This document shows, in pieces, positions 26,378 to 36,327 of a stretch of DNA of 64,000 nucleotides. Below the pieces are notes generated by a model, which worked only from the letters and a program-made list of their open reading frames with translations, was not told the origin of the DNA and made no database searches. The DNA comes from Desulfuromonadaceae bacterium (GTDB lineage Bacteria; Desulfobacterota; Desulfuromonadia; Geobacterales; Pseudopelobacteraceae): NCBI GenBank assembly GCA_028681335.1, contig JAQUIT010000001.1, forward strand, positions 310,001-374,000, given 5' to 3'. Numbering within the stretch: the stretch's first letter is position 1; every line of letters starts with the position of its first letter. Made by a program: the position numbers and the translations under genes.

Positions 26378-27214
26378 TTAAACTTCGCCCACTATACGTA
26401 CTTCCGCCTCAAGGGTTACTCCGGATGTTGCCTGTACAGCTTTTATCACAAGTGCCGCCAACTCCATGAAATCCTGTGCTGTTGCGCCGCCGCTGTTAAC
26501 CATGAAATTGCTGTGCACTTCTGAGACCTGTGCGCCGCCGACTTTCACACCGCGCATTCCGGCTGCATCTATCAGCCTCCAGGCTGCCTGCCCCTGGGGA
26601 TTCTTGAAAAACGACCCGGCACTGGGGAAGCCGACATTGTGCTTGGAACGGCGCAGTTCCAGGTCTTTGCGGATCTCCTCCTCGGTGGCCTGCGGATCGC
26701 GCTCTAGCAGTCTGAAGGTGGCCGCCAGTACGATGTCTCCGTCTTGCAGTTTCAGGTGGCGGTAGCCATAATCAAGCTCTTCCATACGGTAATCACGGAT
26801 GCTGCCGTCACGCAGCAGCGTGAGATGGTCAGTCATTTCCAGGATGCCTTCACCGTAAGCTCCGGCGTTCATTTTTATCGCACCGCCAACTGTCCCGGGA
26901 ATACCGGAAATGAAGCCGATGCCACCAAGGCCGATTTTCTGGGCGAATCTCACAACCGAAAGATTTTCCACTCCGGCTTCAGCTTTGATTAACGTCCCTT
27001 CAATCCGGTTGATGTGGTTGAAGTTCTCCAGCGAGATAACCGCTCCACGAATCCCCTTGTCACGAACGAGAAGGTTGTAACCTCTACCAATCGGCATCCA
27101 CGGGATGTTTCGCTGGGCAAGCCATGAGAGCAGGTCGCGAAGATCCTCCGTGTCCTCAGGTATTGCGAACAGGTCTGCCGGTCCGCCGGTCTTTAGTGAT
27201 GTGTGCAGGCTCAT
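26378..27214 (-). CDS. murB: UDP-N-acetylenolpyruvoylglucosamine reductase MurB (start uncertain)
   Basis: An FAD enzyme that reduces UDP-GlcNAc-enolpyruvate to UDP-MurNAc with NADPH. From the ATG at 27214 it has 278 residues: HTSLKTGGPADLF (FAD domain, ~4-16), IGRGYNLLVRDKGIRG, IPGTVGGAIKMNAGAYG (~105), SAGSFFKNP with the proton-donor serine (~203), and SEVHSNFMVN with the active-site Glu. The ATG has only a weak ribosome site. The frame stays open and family-like upstream (RGKLLRNEAM) to a CTG at 27265 that overlaps the murC stop as CTGA and has AGGGG at good spacing. That gives 295 residues and may be the true start. No ATG, GTG or TTG exists in frame between the two. Confidence 0.93.
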   Translation of the reverse strand: MSLHTSLKTGGPADLFAIPEDTEDLRDLLSWLAQRNIPWMPIGRGYNLLVRDKGIRGAVISLENFNHINRIEGTLIKAEAGVENLSVVRFAQKIGLGGIGFISGIPGTVGGAIKMNAGAYGEGILEMTDHLTLLRDGSIRDYRMEELDYGYRHLKLQDGDIVLAATFRLLERDPQATEEEIRKDLELRRSKHNVGFPSAGSFFKNPQGQAAWRLIDAAGMRGVKVGGAQVSEVHSNFMVNSGGATAQDFMELAALVIKAVQATSGVTLEAEVRIVGEV

Positions 27215-27261
27215 CGCTTCGTTGCGCAGCAGTTTGCCGCGTATTTCCGGTGCTGAGTTTT

Positions 27262-28641
27262 TCAGCTTTTTTCCCCTAACAACCGCACAAGGGCCTCGCC
27301 CTGCTGCCAGATACTACCGGCTCCAAGGGTTATGACGATGTCGCCTTCACGGACGATTCCGGCCAGATGCTCGGGAATCAGTTCACGCTCCGGGATATAC
27401 GTTACATCTTTCTGCCCATGGCGGATGATCTCATGGGCAAGCCGTTCGGCTGTGGCGCCGTCGATCGCCTGTTCACCGGCGGCGTACACGTCAGTCAGGA
27501 TAAGTACATCGGCGTCATAGAAAGCGGTCACAAATTCATCGAACAGTTCATGGGTGCGGCTGTAGCGATGCGGCTGGAAGGCCGCTACGATGCGCCGTTC
27601 CGGCCACCCCTGACGGGCTGCTGCCAGTGTTGCCCTGATTTCGACGGGATGATGGCCGTAGTCGTCAACCACCATAACTCCCCGTGGCTCACCTTTAACG
27701 GTGAAGCGCCGTCCAACGCCGCTGAATCCGGCAAAGCCTTCCTGGATGGAGGCGAACGGCACATCAAGTTCAAGAGCTACGGCGATGCAGGCCATGGCGT
27801 TAAGAACGTTGTGTGGTCCCGGCATGGGGAACGTTATCTCACCCAGGCGGTAACCTTTGAAGTGGGCGATAAAAGAAGTATTAAAGCCGTCGTGCCTGAT
27901 ATGGGTGGCACGGATATCTGCCTGGGCCGACAAGCCGTAGGTCATGTAACGTTTTTTGACCCGTGGCAGAATCTCGCGGATATTCTTGTCATCAAGGCAG
28001 AGTACGGCCAGGCCGTAAAACGGGACCTTGTTGATAAACTCGACAAAAGTGTCCTTGATTTCTTCGATGCCGGAGTAGTGGTCGAGATGGTCGGCATCTA
28101 TATTGGTAACAACGGCAATAGTCGGAGACAGGAGCAGAAACGAACCGTCTGATTCGTCAGCCTCGGCAAGCAGGAATTTGCCCTGTCCGATCTGGGCGTT
28201 GGTGCCTATGGCGTTCAGCTTGCCGCCGATGACGATGGTCGGATCAATGCCCGCGTGACCCAGAACCGCTGCAGCCATGGAAGTGGTCGTAGTCTTGCCG
28301 TGGGTACCGGCAATGGCGATTCCGTATTTCATGCGCATAAGTTCGGCCAGCATCTCAGCACGGGGGATAACGGGTATATGCAGCCGTCTGGCCTCAATTA
28401 CTTCCGGGTTATCGTCGTGCACGGCTGAGGATATTACGACCACATCGACATTCCGCAGATTTTCCGCACTGTGCCCGATGCCTATTTCGGCTCCAAGTCC
28501 GGTCAGGCGCTCGGTAATGTCAGAACCACGCAGATCGGAACCGGAAACTTTGTAGCCCAGGTTCAGAAGGACTTCGGCAATGCCACTCATGCCGATGCCG
28601 CCGATACCGACGAAGTGAATCTTGTCTATTTTTCCGTACAT
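27262..28641 (-). CDS. murC: UDP-N-acetylmuramate--L-alanine ligase MurC
   Basis: A 459-residue cytoplasmic Mur ligase that adds L-Ala to UDP-MurNAc. N-terminal Rossmann domain [18 protein letters not shown] (~8-25), central ATPase with P-loop [12 protein letters not shown] (~110), [10 protein letters not shown] (~160), [10 protein letters not shown], the HNVLNAMA signature (~275) and [12 protein letters not shown] (~320). The C-terminal domain ends [10 protein letters not shown]. Its stop lies inside the likely murB start. Confidence 0.98.
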   Translation of the reverse strand: MYGKIDKIHFVGIGGIGMSGIAEVLLNLGYKVSGSDLRGSDITERLTGLGAEIGIGHSAENLRNVDVVVISSAVHDDNPEVIEARRLHIPVIPRAEMLAELMRMKYGIAIAGTHGKTTTTSMAAAVLGHAGIDPTIVIGGKLNAIGTNAQIGQGKFLLAEADESDGSFLLLSPTIAVVTNIDADHLDHYSGIEEIKDTFVEFINKVPFYGLAVLCLDDKNIREILPRVKKRYMTYGLSAQADIRATHIRHDGFNTSFIAHFKGYRLGEITFPMPGPHNVLNAMACIAVALELDVPFASIQEGFAGFSGVGRRFTVKGEPRGVMVVDDYGHHPVEIRATLAAARQGWPERRIVAAFQPHRYSRTHELFDEFVTAFYDADVLILTDVYAAGEQAIDGATAERLAHEIIRHGQKDVTYIPERELIPEHLAGIVREGDIVITLGAGSIWQQGEALVRLLGEKS

Positions 28642-28691
28642 GGCGTGTACCTTCTCTGATTTATAATTTTATGTCTCTAGTGCATGTCTGT

Positions 28692-29795
28692 TCAGTTTAA
28701 TTGCAGCATTTCATCGACTATTATTTTGGCAGCATCCAGTTTTGACATAATAAAGGCCAGTTCGCCGGTGCGTTGTACCAACTCAGGATCTTGAGACAGC
28801 GTGCAGATGGACTCCGCCAGAGTCGTGCCGCTAAGCTCATGTTCGAGCATCATAAAGCAGGCATCTTTTTTGAGAAGAGCCTCGGCGTTACGTCGTTGGT
28901 GGTCGTCAACTGCGTGCGGAAAAGGGATAAACAGACAGGCTTTTCCGCATGCCGTCACCTCCGCTATGGTTGTTGCGCCGGCCCGGCAGATTATCAGATC
29001 GGCTTTGGCGTATGCTGACGCCATATTGTCTATAAACGGCGTGACCAGCGCTTCGATGCCTGCTGCAAGGTATGCGGATTTTACTTCTGCACACTCTTTT
29101 TCACCGGTCTGATGGGTAATCGACACGTTGACGGGGCAATTTTTTAGTAACGGAAGCGCTTCTGTCATGGCGGTGTTGATCGCGTGTGCTCCCTGACTGC
29201 CGCCGAAGACCAGCAGGTGGAGGCAGGCGTTGGCGCCCGCTGCCGGTGACGTGGCGCTTGAGTCCTCATGTTTTGGCTCTAAAGAGTCCAGTATCTGTTT
29301 TCGTAGTGGGTTGCCGGTCAGCATGGTCGTTGTCGCCGGAAAATAGCGGGCCGATTCTTCCAGCGTAATAAAAACCTTGCTGGCAAACCTGGCCAGAAGA
29401 CGATTTGTCAAGCCGGGTATGGCGTTCTGCTCATGGATGAAGCGGGGGATCTTCATGCCGCGGGCTGCCAGTACCATCGGCAGAGAGGCGTATCCTCCAA
29501 CGCCGAGAACCACATCAGGGCGGAATCTTTTGAGGATTTTGCGTGACTGTGCGTAGCCGTATGCCATCATGGCCGCACCCCTTAACTGGCTGATAATTCC
29601 TTTGCCGCGAATCCCCGCTGCAGAAATAAGTTCCAGTTGATAGCCTGCTGCCGGTACGGCTCGTGCCTCAATGCCGCGTTCGGTGCCGACAAACAGTACT
29701 TCGTTTGCCGGATCCCGGGACAGAAACTCTTCGGCTACGGCGATGCCGGGGAAAAGATGCCCACCGGTGCCACCACCGGCTATGATCAGTTTCAT
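28692..29795 (-). CDS. murG: MurG, undecaprenyl-PP-MurNAc-pentapeptide GlcNAc transferase
   Basis: A 367-residue membrane-associated GT-B enzyme that converts lipid I to lipid II. Glycine-rich GGGTGGHLFPGIAVAEE (~6-22), SAAGIRGKG, GVGGYASLPMVLAA, HEQNAIPGLTNRLL (~120), FGGSQGAHAIN (~195), and CRAGATTIAEV with IPFPHAVDDHQRRNAE (~270-300). It overlaps ftsW by ATGA at 29792-29795, so translation is coupled. Confidence 0.97.
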   Translation of the reverse strand: MKLIIAGGGTGGHLFPGIAVAEEFLSRDPANEVLFVGTERGIEARAVPAAGYQLELISAAGIRGKGIISQLRGAAMMAYGYAQSRKILKRFRPDVVLGVGGYASLPMVLAARGMKIPRFIHEQNAIPGLTNRLLARFASKVFITLEESARYFPATTTMLTGNPLRKQILDSLEPKHEDSSATSPAAGANACLHLLVFGGSQGAHAINTAMTEALPLLKNCPVNVSITHQTGEKECAEVKSAYLAAGIEALVTPFIDNMASAYAKADLIICRAGATTIAEVTACGKACLFIPFPHAVDDHQRRNAEALLKKDACFMMLEHELSGTTLAESICTLSQDPELVQRTGELAFIMSKLDAAKIIVDEMLQLN

Positions 29796-30925
29796 TTTTC
29801 CTCCTTGAGGCTGATCGAAGAGATCTTCAGACCCGATGAAATGTTGAGCAGGATACCGACTGCAAACAGGGTGATCAGCAGCGAGCTGCCCCCGTAGCTT
29901 ATAAATGGAAGTGCCAGACCCTTGGTCGGCAGCAGGCCGGTCACGACCCCCATATTTACCGAAGCCTCAATGCCGAATAGTACGGCAATTCCAAACGCCA
30001 GGAATCTGCCGAATGTGTCTGGAGCAGCAACAGCAATACGCATTGCCCGTTGAACCAGCAGAAAGAACATGCCGATTATTACGAGTATGCCGATGAAGCC
30101 AAGCTCTTCTCCGACGACAGAGAGGATGAAGTCTGTATGTGCTTCCGGCAGATAGAAGAGTTTCTGCTTTCCTTCGCCCAGCCCCTGACCGAAAAGCCCC
30201 CCGGTACCGAAAGCAAGCCAGGATTGAATAATCTGGAAGCCGCTGTTCTGCGGGTCCTGCCACGGGTCAAGAAAAGCCAGAATGCGCCTTTTACGGTAGG
30301 CAACATTCATGACCAGAAAATAAATAAACGGCAGAGACATCAGAAATATCGAAATGATATAAACCAGGCGTGTTCCGGCGCCAAAGAGCATGATTATCGC
30401 GACAGCCGCCAGGGTCAGAGCCGAGCCCATGTCCGGCTGTTTGAGCAGGAGTCCCAGCATCACAAGCAGGATCAGCATGTACGAAACAAAACCGGGGCCA
30501 AGCTGTTTGATCTTGTCCTGTTTTCTGTCCAGCGAATAGGCCATGTACATGATCAGGGCTATCTTGGCAATTTCCGATGGCTGAAGATTAAAGCCCGGAA
30601 GACGTATCCAGCGCGAAGCCCCGCCGGCACTGCCGCCAATTCCCGGAACAAGTACCAGTACGAGCAGCACGATGCATCCGAGCAGAACCGGAACGGCTAA
30701 CTTGCGCCAGAAATGATAGTTTATCTGCATTGTTCCAAGCATCAACGCAAAACCGATCAGAGCGAACAGCCCCTGCCGCTTGAGAAAGAAGAAGCCGTCA
30801 TGAAAACGTTTGGCCGCCATGACAGAGGATGCCGAATAGACCATAACCACCCCGAAACAGGTCAGGGCAATAGCCATCAGCATAATCACAAGATCGTATT
30901 CTTCCAGCTTTTTGAATAGTGCCAT
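29792..30925 (-). CDS. ftsW: FtsW, septal peptidoglycan polymerase
   Basis: A 377-residue SEDS-family integral membrane protein with about ten transmembrane helices, the glycosyltransferase partner of FtsI at the septum. The first helix region includes GVVMVYSASSVMA (~25-37). Others: RQGLFALIGF, the loop GGASRWIRLPGFNLQPSEI (~100-118), the large periplasmic loop with FLDPWQDPQNSGFQIIQS and GLGEGKQKLFYLPEAHTDFI (~220-270), and PFISYGGSSLL near the C-terminus (~345). FtsW rather than RodA is favoured by its position between murD and murG. Confidence 0.96.
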   Translation of the reverse strand: MALFKKLEEYDLVIMLMAIALTCFGVVMVYSASSVMAAKRFHDGFFFLKRQGLFALIGFALMLGTMQINYHFWRKLAVPVLLGCIVLLVLVLVPGIGGSAGGASRWIRLPGFNLQPSEIAKIALIMYMAYSLDRKQDKIKQLGPGFVSYMLILLVMLGLLLKQPDMGSALTLAAVAIIMLFGAGTRLVYIISIFLMSLPFIYFLVMNVAYRKRRILAFLDPWQDPQNSGFQIIQSWLAFGTGGLFGQGLGEGKQKLFYLPEAHTDFILSVVGEELGFIGILVIIGMFFLLVQRAMRIAVAAPDTFGRFLAFGIAVLFGIEASVNMGVVTGLLPTKGLALPFISYGGSSLLITLFAVGILLNISSGLKISSISLKEEK

Positions 30926-30932
30926 GTTTTCC

Positions 30933-32273
30933 CTACAGTGCTTTTACTGCCGCAATAAACCTCTGTGCCCGCTCTTCATAATCACGGAACATGTCAAAGC
31001 TTGAACAGGCGGGCGACATCAATACGGTGCCTCCCGTAGCTGTTATCTCAGCCGAAATACGCACTGCTTCTTCCAATGTTGCTGCCCGCCGGGTGTCAGT
31101 CAGCCCGCCAAGCTCCAACTCCATCCGCCCGGCTGCTTCTCCGATCAGGATCAAATGGTGTACGCGTTCCTTGACAAGCGCTGCCAGCGGTGCGTAACTG
31201 CCGCCCTTGTCCTTGCCGCCGGCAATAAGGGTTATGTCTGTAAAGCTTTCCAGCGCTTTTTCGACACTGCCGACATTGGTTGCCTTGCTGTCTTCATAGT
31301 AGCGGACACCGTTTGCTTCGCGCACAAATTCCATGCGGTGGTGCAGTGATTCAAAGCAGAGGATCGTTTCAAAAGTTTCATCCGGGCGGCATCCGAGCAA
31401 CAGTGCAGATGCTGCTGCGGCCATGATGTTTTCCAGATTGTGTACCCCCTGGAGCCTGATGGCGGCAGTCGGGAAACACTCCTCATGGCCATTGTGGCGG
31501 TAGGTGATGACGCCGTCTTTGTAGAAAATTCCCTCTTCCAGCTCCATTTTTCGGCTGAACGGAAATACTGAAGCCTTAAGGTTCCGGGAATGGTGCCAGA
31601 CCAGCTCGTCATCCCGGTTTACTACGGCAAAATCATCTTCGGTCTGATTCTCGAAAAGGCGCAACTTGGCGTCTATGTATGCCTGATAATCAGGATAGCG
31701 ATCGAGGTGGTCCTCACTGAGGTTTAAAAGCGCTGCTACAGTCGGGCGGAACGAGGTGATCCACTCAAGCTGGAACGAGCTTATCTCTGCCACCACCTGA
31801 TCCACAATCTGTTTCGACTCGGCCACTTCAATAAGTGGGTTGCCGATGTTGCCACCGATAAAAGTGTGGTAGCCGTTGTGCTTGAAGATCGCTCCCAGCA
31901 GTGTCGTCGTGGTGGTCTTACCGTTCGTACCGGTGATTGCTACAACCGGAGCATCGATAAATCGCCCCGCCAGTTCGATCTCACTGATGATCTCCACGCC
32001 TGCACGTTGCGCCGCAACCAGCTGCGGCAGATCCATAGGCACTCCGGGTGACACTACGATCAGGTCGCTGGCGAGGAAGGTCGCTTCGTCATGACGTTCA
32101 AGTTCGTGGGTGATTCCGAAGCTGGACAGTTCGGCCAACTGTGTTTCGAGTGCCGTTTCACTGCGCATGTCGGTGACGGTCACCATCGCACCTTTGGATG
32201 CCAGAAAGCGGGCACAGGCAACACCGGTTTTTGCGAGTCCGACGACAAGGATTTTTTTGTCTTTAAGCTGCAT
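30933..32273 (-). CDS. murD: UDP-N-acetylmuramoylalanine--D-glutamate ligase MurD
   Basis: A 446-residue Mur ligase that adds D-Glu to UDP-MurNAc-L-Ala. N-terminal Rossmann part [20 protein letters not shown] (~5-24), P-loop [15 protein letters not shown] (~110), EISSFQLEW (~160), [37 protein letters not shown] (~325) and the closing [20 protein letters not shown]. It sits 1 bp after mraY and 7 bp before ftsW. Confidence 0.97.
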   Translation of the reverse strand: MQLKDKKILVVGLAKTGVACARFLASKGAMVTVTDMRSETALETQLAELSSFGITHELERHDEATFLASDLIVVSPGVPMDLPQLVAAQRAGVEIISEIELAGRFIDAPVVAITGTNGKTTTTTLLGAIFKHNGYHTFIGGNIGNPLIEVAESKQIVDQVVAEISSFQLEWITSFRPTVAALLNLSEDHLDRYPDYQAYIDAKLRLFENQTEDDFAVVNRDDELVWHHSRNLKASVFPFSRKMELEEGIFYKDGVITYRHNGHEECFPTAAIRLQGVHNLENIMAAAASALLLGCRPDETFETILCFESLHHRMEFVREANGVRYYEDSKATNVGSVEKALESFTDITLIAGGKDKGGSYAPLAALVKERVHHLILIGEAAGRMELELGGLTDTRRAATLEEAVRISAEITATGGTVLMSPACSSFDMFRDYEERAQRFIAAVKAL

Positions 32274-32274
32274 A

Positions 32275-33351
32275 CTACCTCATCTTAAGCGTAGAAATTG
32301 CAATAAGCGCCAGGATTATGCTGATAATCCAGAAACGGACGATGATCTTTGGTTCGGCAACGCCCTTCAGTTCAAAGTGGTGATGAATCGGTGCCATACG
32401 GAAGATCCTTTTGCCGCGATACTTGTATGATCCGACCTGAAAGATTACCGACAGCGCTTCGACGACAAAGATACCTCCAACAATTACCAGCAGGATTTCC
32501 TGCTTTGTCAGCACCGCAATTGTTCCCAGCGTTCCGCCCAACGAGAGTGACCCGACATCTCCCATAAAAACCTCGGCCGGATACGAGTTGAACCAGAGAA
32601 AGCCGAGGCCGGCTCCGACCATGGCGCCACACAGTACGGCCAGTTCGCCTGCGCCGACGACGCGCGGGATCTGCAGGTATGCCGCCAGGGTGGCGTGCCC
32701 GGCGATATAGGAGAAGAGCATATAGGTGGCGGCGTTGATCGCCACCGGTCCGATGGCCAGCCCGTCAAGTCCGTCGGTCAGGTTGACGGCGTTGCTGGCG
32801 CCAACAATCACCAGCGCGGCAAAGGGAATGAACCAGATCCAGAGGTCGGGGTGAAAGTTTTTGAATAACGGGAAAAAGAGTTGCTGGCTGAACCCGGGCA
32901 TGAGGAACAGATAAACGGCCACCATACCGGCCAGCAGGACCTGCCAGAACAGTTTCTGCCGGGCAGAGAGCCCCTTGGTGTTTTTCTTGACGACTTTTTT
33001 GTAGTCATCCACAAAGCCGATCAAGCCGTAGCCGATCGTAATGAACAGTGTTATCCAGATGTACTGATTGGTAAGATCAGCCCAAAGGAGGGTAGGGATG
33101 ACGATCGCCGCCAGGATGATTACGCCGCCCATCGTCGGGGTCCCTTGCTTTTGCAGGTGTGATTCCGGGCCGTCGGTACGGATTACCTGGCGGGCCTGGA
33201 GGGATTCCAGTTTACGGATGATCCATGGCCCCAGAATAAAGCAGACTACCAGCGCCGTGATCATGGCGTAGATAGTGCGGAAGGTCAGATACCTGAAAAT
33301 GTTAAACAGTTTTATGTCCGTCGCGAGCGGATAAAAAATGTGGTAGAGCAT
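32275..33351 (-). CDS. mraY: MraY, phospho-MurNAc-pentapeptide translocase
   Basis: A 358-residue membrane enzyme with ten predicted helices that makes lipid I on undecaprenyl phosphate. Family sequences: QEGTPTMGG-like [12 protein letters not shown] (~68), the Mg-binding [19 protein letters not shown] (~113-131), [17 protein letters not shown] (~185), [14 protein letters not shown] (~262) and the histidine cluster [11 protein letters not shown] (~320). Full length; it sits between murF and murD with gaps of 1-2 bp. Confidence 0.97.
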   Translation of the reverse strand: MLYHIFYPLATDIKLFNIFRYLTFRTIYAMITALVVCFILGPWIIRKLESLQARQVIRTDGPESHLQKQGTPTMGGVIILAAIVIPTLLWADLTNQYIWITLFITIGYGLIGFVDDYKKVVKKNTKGLSARQKLFWQVLLAGMVAVYLFLMPGFSQQLFFPLFKNFHPDLWIWFIPFAALVIVGASNAVNLTDGLDGLAIGPVAINAATYMLFSYIAGHATLAAYLQIPRVVGAGELAVLCGAMVGAGLGFLWFNSYPAEVFMGDVGSLSLGGTLGTIAVLTKQEILLVIVGGIFVVEALSVIFQVGSYKYRGKRIFRMAPIHHHFELKGVAEPKIIVRFWIISIILALIAISTLKMR

Positions 33352-33353
33352 CG

Positions 33354-34748
33354 TTATTCCCCTTTAGCGGGCTGCATCAGGTTTTTTAGTTCAGTGGCCA
33401 CTTTTTCCATCGTCATACCCCGTGACCCTTTAATCAGAATTACGTCGCCGGCCGTTGCTCTCTCGTGCAGTAGCAGGGCGATCTCTGCGTGGCTTGTGCA
33501 GCTGGCTATGCGTTCCGCCGGCATGTCGGCAAGCCTGGCTCCCTCCGCTGCGTATTTTGCCATCAATTTACCTGTCAGATAGAGATAGTCAACGTTGCGT
33601 CCTGCCACAGCGCCGACGCCCAGATGTGCCTCGGTCTCGTGGTCGCCAAGCTCCAGCATGTCACCCAGAACCGCTATGCGGTGTCCTGTTGTCGCGATCT
33701 GCGTCAGGGTTTCCAGGGCGGCTTTTGTTGAGGCCGGGTTGGCGTTGTAGCTGTCGTCGATGAGTGTAATATCGCCCAAACGCTCGATCTGGAAGCGCCC
33801 CTTGTACGGGATAAATGCCTCGAGGCCGGCGACTATGGTCGCCAGCTCAACCTTTTCGAGAAGTGCCGCTGTTGCAGCGAGGGCGTTGTAGATGTTATGG
33901 CGTCCGCATGCTTTCAGGTGGATGGTCGCTTCGCCGCGTGGCGTAATGAGCTGGAAACGCTGTCCTTCAAGGCCCAACGATTCGATCTCCCGGGCCCGCA
34001 CTTCGCCGCGATCAATGCCAAAGCTGATCCGGCGCGCCGAGGCGTTCTGGGAAAGCGAGGCGACACGAGGATCGTCAGCATTTACCACTGCCAGGCCGCC
34101 ATCGCTGATACGGTGCAGTAATTCACCCTTAGCTGCGGCCACCGCCTCAACGGTACCCATGCTCTGCAGGTGAGCCGGTAGAGCATTGAGCACGATCCCG
34201 ACCCGGGGGGCGGCAATAGCAGCCAGGCGGTCAATCTCTCCCGGTTCGCTCATCCCCATTTCCAGCACGGCCCAGCGATGCTCCGGGCGGAGCTGGAAGA
34301 GCATTTGCGGTAGCCCGATCAGGTTGTTGAGGTTGCCGGCAGTTTTGAGTCCCGCTCCACTCTGCTCCAGAATCGCTCCCAACATCTCCTTGACCGTTGT
34401 CTTGCCGTTGCTGCCGGTTACGCCGATAACCGGGATATCAAAGCGCCGGCGCCAGTTGGCTGCCAGGTCTCCCAGGGCGTGAAGAGTGTTTTTGACGGCA
34501 ACACAGGTGAGTGACTCCGGCAGTGGGTTCCGCTTCAGCCAATGTTCCTCGGCCAGTACGACAGAGACGCCGCGGCTGGTCAGTTCCGGGATGAACGTAT
34601 GGCCGTCAAAACGCTCACCGCGTAACGGCACAAAAAGCTGACCCGGGGCGACGCTCCTCGAATCCGTGGATATGGCGGTTACCTCGCCGGCTGCCGGTCC
34701 GATGATGCGGCCTCCCGTGGCGAGGGCTATTTCGTTGATGGTAAACAT
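33354..34748 (-). CDS. murF: UDP-MurNAc-tripeptide--D-Ala-D-Ala ligase MurF
   Basis: A 464-residue Mur ligase that adds the D-Ala-D-Ala made by Ddl. N-terminal domain with [20 protein letters not shown] (~26-45), P-loop [14 protein letters not shown] (~108), [11 protein letters not shown] (~160), [17 protein letters not shown] (~280), [12 protein letters not shown] (~332) and VLGDMLELG. The start codon shares its A with the murE stop (TAATG). MurF is the last cytoplasmic step before MraY, which follows it. Confidence 0.97.
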   Translation of the reverse strand: MFTINEIALATGGRIIGPAAGEVTAISTDSRSVAPGQLFVPLRGERFDGHTFIPELTSRGVSVVLAEEHWLKRNPLPESLTCVAVKNTLHALGDLAANWRRRFDIPVIGVTGSNGKTTVKEMLGAILEQSGAGLKTAGNLNNLIGLPQMLFQLRPEHRWAVLEMGMSEPGEIDRLAAIAAPRVGIVLNALPAHLQSMGTVEAVAAAKGELLHRISDGGLAVVNADDPRVASLSQNASARRISFGIDRGEVRAREIESLGLEGQRFQLITPRGEATIHLKACGRHNIYNALAATAALLEKVELATIVAGLEAFIPYKGRFQIERLGDITLIDDSYNANPASTKAALETLTQIATTGHRIAVLGDMLELGDHETEAHLGVGAVAGRNVDYLYLTGKLMAKYAAEGARLADMPAERIASCTSHAEIALLLHERATAGDVILIKGSRGMTMEKVATELKNLMQPAKGE

Positions 34749-36271
34749 TACGAGACTTTCTCCGCGAATGCGGCTGCTGCTTCTTCACGGTCGTCAAAAT
34801 GGTGTCTGGTCGTGCCGATAATCTGGTAATCCTCATGCCCCTTGCCGGCCAGCAGAACAATGTCGCCCGGAAGGGCCAGGCGAATTGCCAGTCGTATCGC
34901 TTCATGGCGGTTTTCCACAACGGAGAATGCTTTTTCCGCACTGTTCGCGGCACGTTCATCCGGACGGTACTCGCTAAGCCCGAGCGGCGTAATGCCTGCC
35001 ATGATCTGCCTAATAATGAGCGACGGGTCTTCGCTGCGCGGATTGTCGGAGGTGACAATGGTGAGGTCACTCATCGATGCGGCGACTCTCCCCATGATGG
35101 GACGCTTGCCGTTGTCGCGGTCGCCGCCGCAGCCGAAAACGGTGATGATCCTTCTTGTGGCGATTTCCTTCAGAGTGGCAAGGACGTTCTCGAGCGCATC
35201 CCCCGTGTGGGCGTAATCTACCAGACAGGTGACGTTGTGGCTGTTTTTTACGCGTTCCATACGTCCTGGTACGGTTGTATGGTTTTCTATGCCGTATTTG
35301 ATTGCCGTCAGAGGCAGATTGAGGGCAACTCCGGCTGCAACAGCGGCCAGGATGTTGGAGAGATTAAAGCTGCCCAGAAGGCGCGAAGTAAATTCAAACG
35401 CCCCGGCTGGTGTGATCATTGTCGCGCAGATACCGTTGACTGAAGACTTCACGTTGGTCGGGCGCACATCGCAGTTTCCTTGAATTCCGAAGGTGATCAC
35501 CGGACAGGCAGAGCGTTTGGCTATCTCGGCGCCATAAGGGTCATCCATGTTAACTGCTGCGCGGCGGTGTGGTTTTTCTGCTGTCGGTTGGAGCAGGTCA
35601 CTGAAAAGCCGGCTCTTGGCATCCAGGTAGTTTTCCATCGTACCGTGGTAGTCAAGGTGATCACGGGTCAGGTTACTGAATATGCCGACGTCAAAATGGC
35701 TGCCGTCAACCCGCTTCTGTTCCAGTGCATGTGATGACACTTCCATCACGAAGGAGCGAGCCCCGGCCTCCTTCAGTTTGCGGAACGCGCTTTGCAATTC
35801 GGTTGATTCCGGTGTGGTGTGCGACGCCTGAATTACTGTCGCACCATAACGGTAGCTGATTGTACCCAGTACCGCTGCCGGTTGCCCAGCCGCCGCCATA
35901 ATCGCTTCAATCAGATAGGTGGTAGTTGTTTTGCCGTTGGTTCCGGTAATGCCGATCAGCGGTATTGTCGCGGTTGGTTCACCGTTAAATAGTGCCGCCA
36001 CCTGACCCATGGTCGAGCGCCCGTCAGAGACCCAGGCCCATGGGATGCCAGCCGGAGCGTATGCTGTGTCCTCGAGTATTACCGCCGCTGCGCCTGCCGC
36101 CACCGCTTTTTCTATGTAGTTGTGCCCATCGACTTGAGAACCGCGCAGTGCAAAAAAGAGCGAGCCAGGCTGCACTGCACGTGAATCGCAGGTCAGCGAG
36201 CTTATGCCGATCGTCGTGTCTCCGTGGCTCTCAATGTGCGGCAATTTTTCGATCAGTTCACGTAGCGTCAT
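34748..36271 (-). CDS. murE: UDP-MurNAc-L-Ala-D-Glu--meso-diaminopimelate ligase MurE
   Basis: A 507-residue Mur ligase. P-loop [17 protein letters not shown] (~108), SSHALEQKRVDG (~180), FSNLTRDHLDYHG and YAHTGDALENVL (~340). The specificity loop reads DNPRSEDP (~405), the pattern for meso-DAP rather than lysine. ATG 36271 (MTLRELIEKL) was chosen because GGAG lies 6 bp upstream; the frame stays open back to 36331 but with non-homologous sequence. It is preceded by ftsI and overlaps murF by one base. Confidence 0.96.
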   Translation of the reverse strand: MTLRELIEKLPHIESHGDTTIGISSLTCDSRAVQPGSLFFALRGSQVDGHNYIEKAVAAGAAAVILEDTAYAPAGIPWAWVSDGRSTMGQVAALFNGEPTATIPLIGITGTNGKTTTTYLIEAIMAAAGQPAAVLGTISYRYGATVIQASHTTPESTELQSAFRKLKEAGARSFVMEVSSHALEQKRVDGSHFDVGIFSNLTRDHLDYHGTMENYLDAKSRLFSDLLQPTAEKPHRRAAVNMDDPYGAEIAKRSACPVITFGIQGNCDVRPTNVKSSVNGICATMITPAGAFEFTSRLLGSFNLSNILAAVAAGVALNLPLTAIKYGIENHTTVPGRMERVKNSHNVTCLVDYAHTGDALENVLATLKEIATRRIITVFGCGGDRDNGKRPIMGRVAASMSDLTIVTSDNPRSEDPSLIIRQIMAGITPLGLSEYRPDERAANSAEKAFSVVENRHEAIRLAIRLALPGDIVLLAGKGHEDYQIIGTTRHHFDDREEAAAAFAEKVS

Positions 36272-36327
36272 ACGCTCTCCTGTAAAAACGGTAAAACCTG
36301 CCGGTTGCCGGGCAGGTGATTTCAGCG

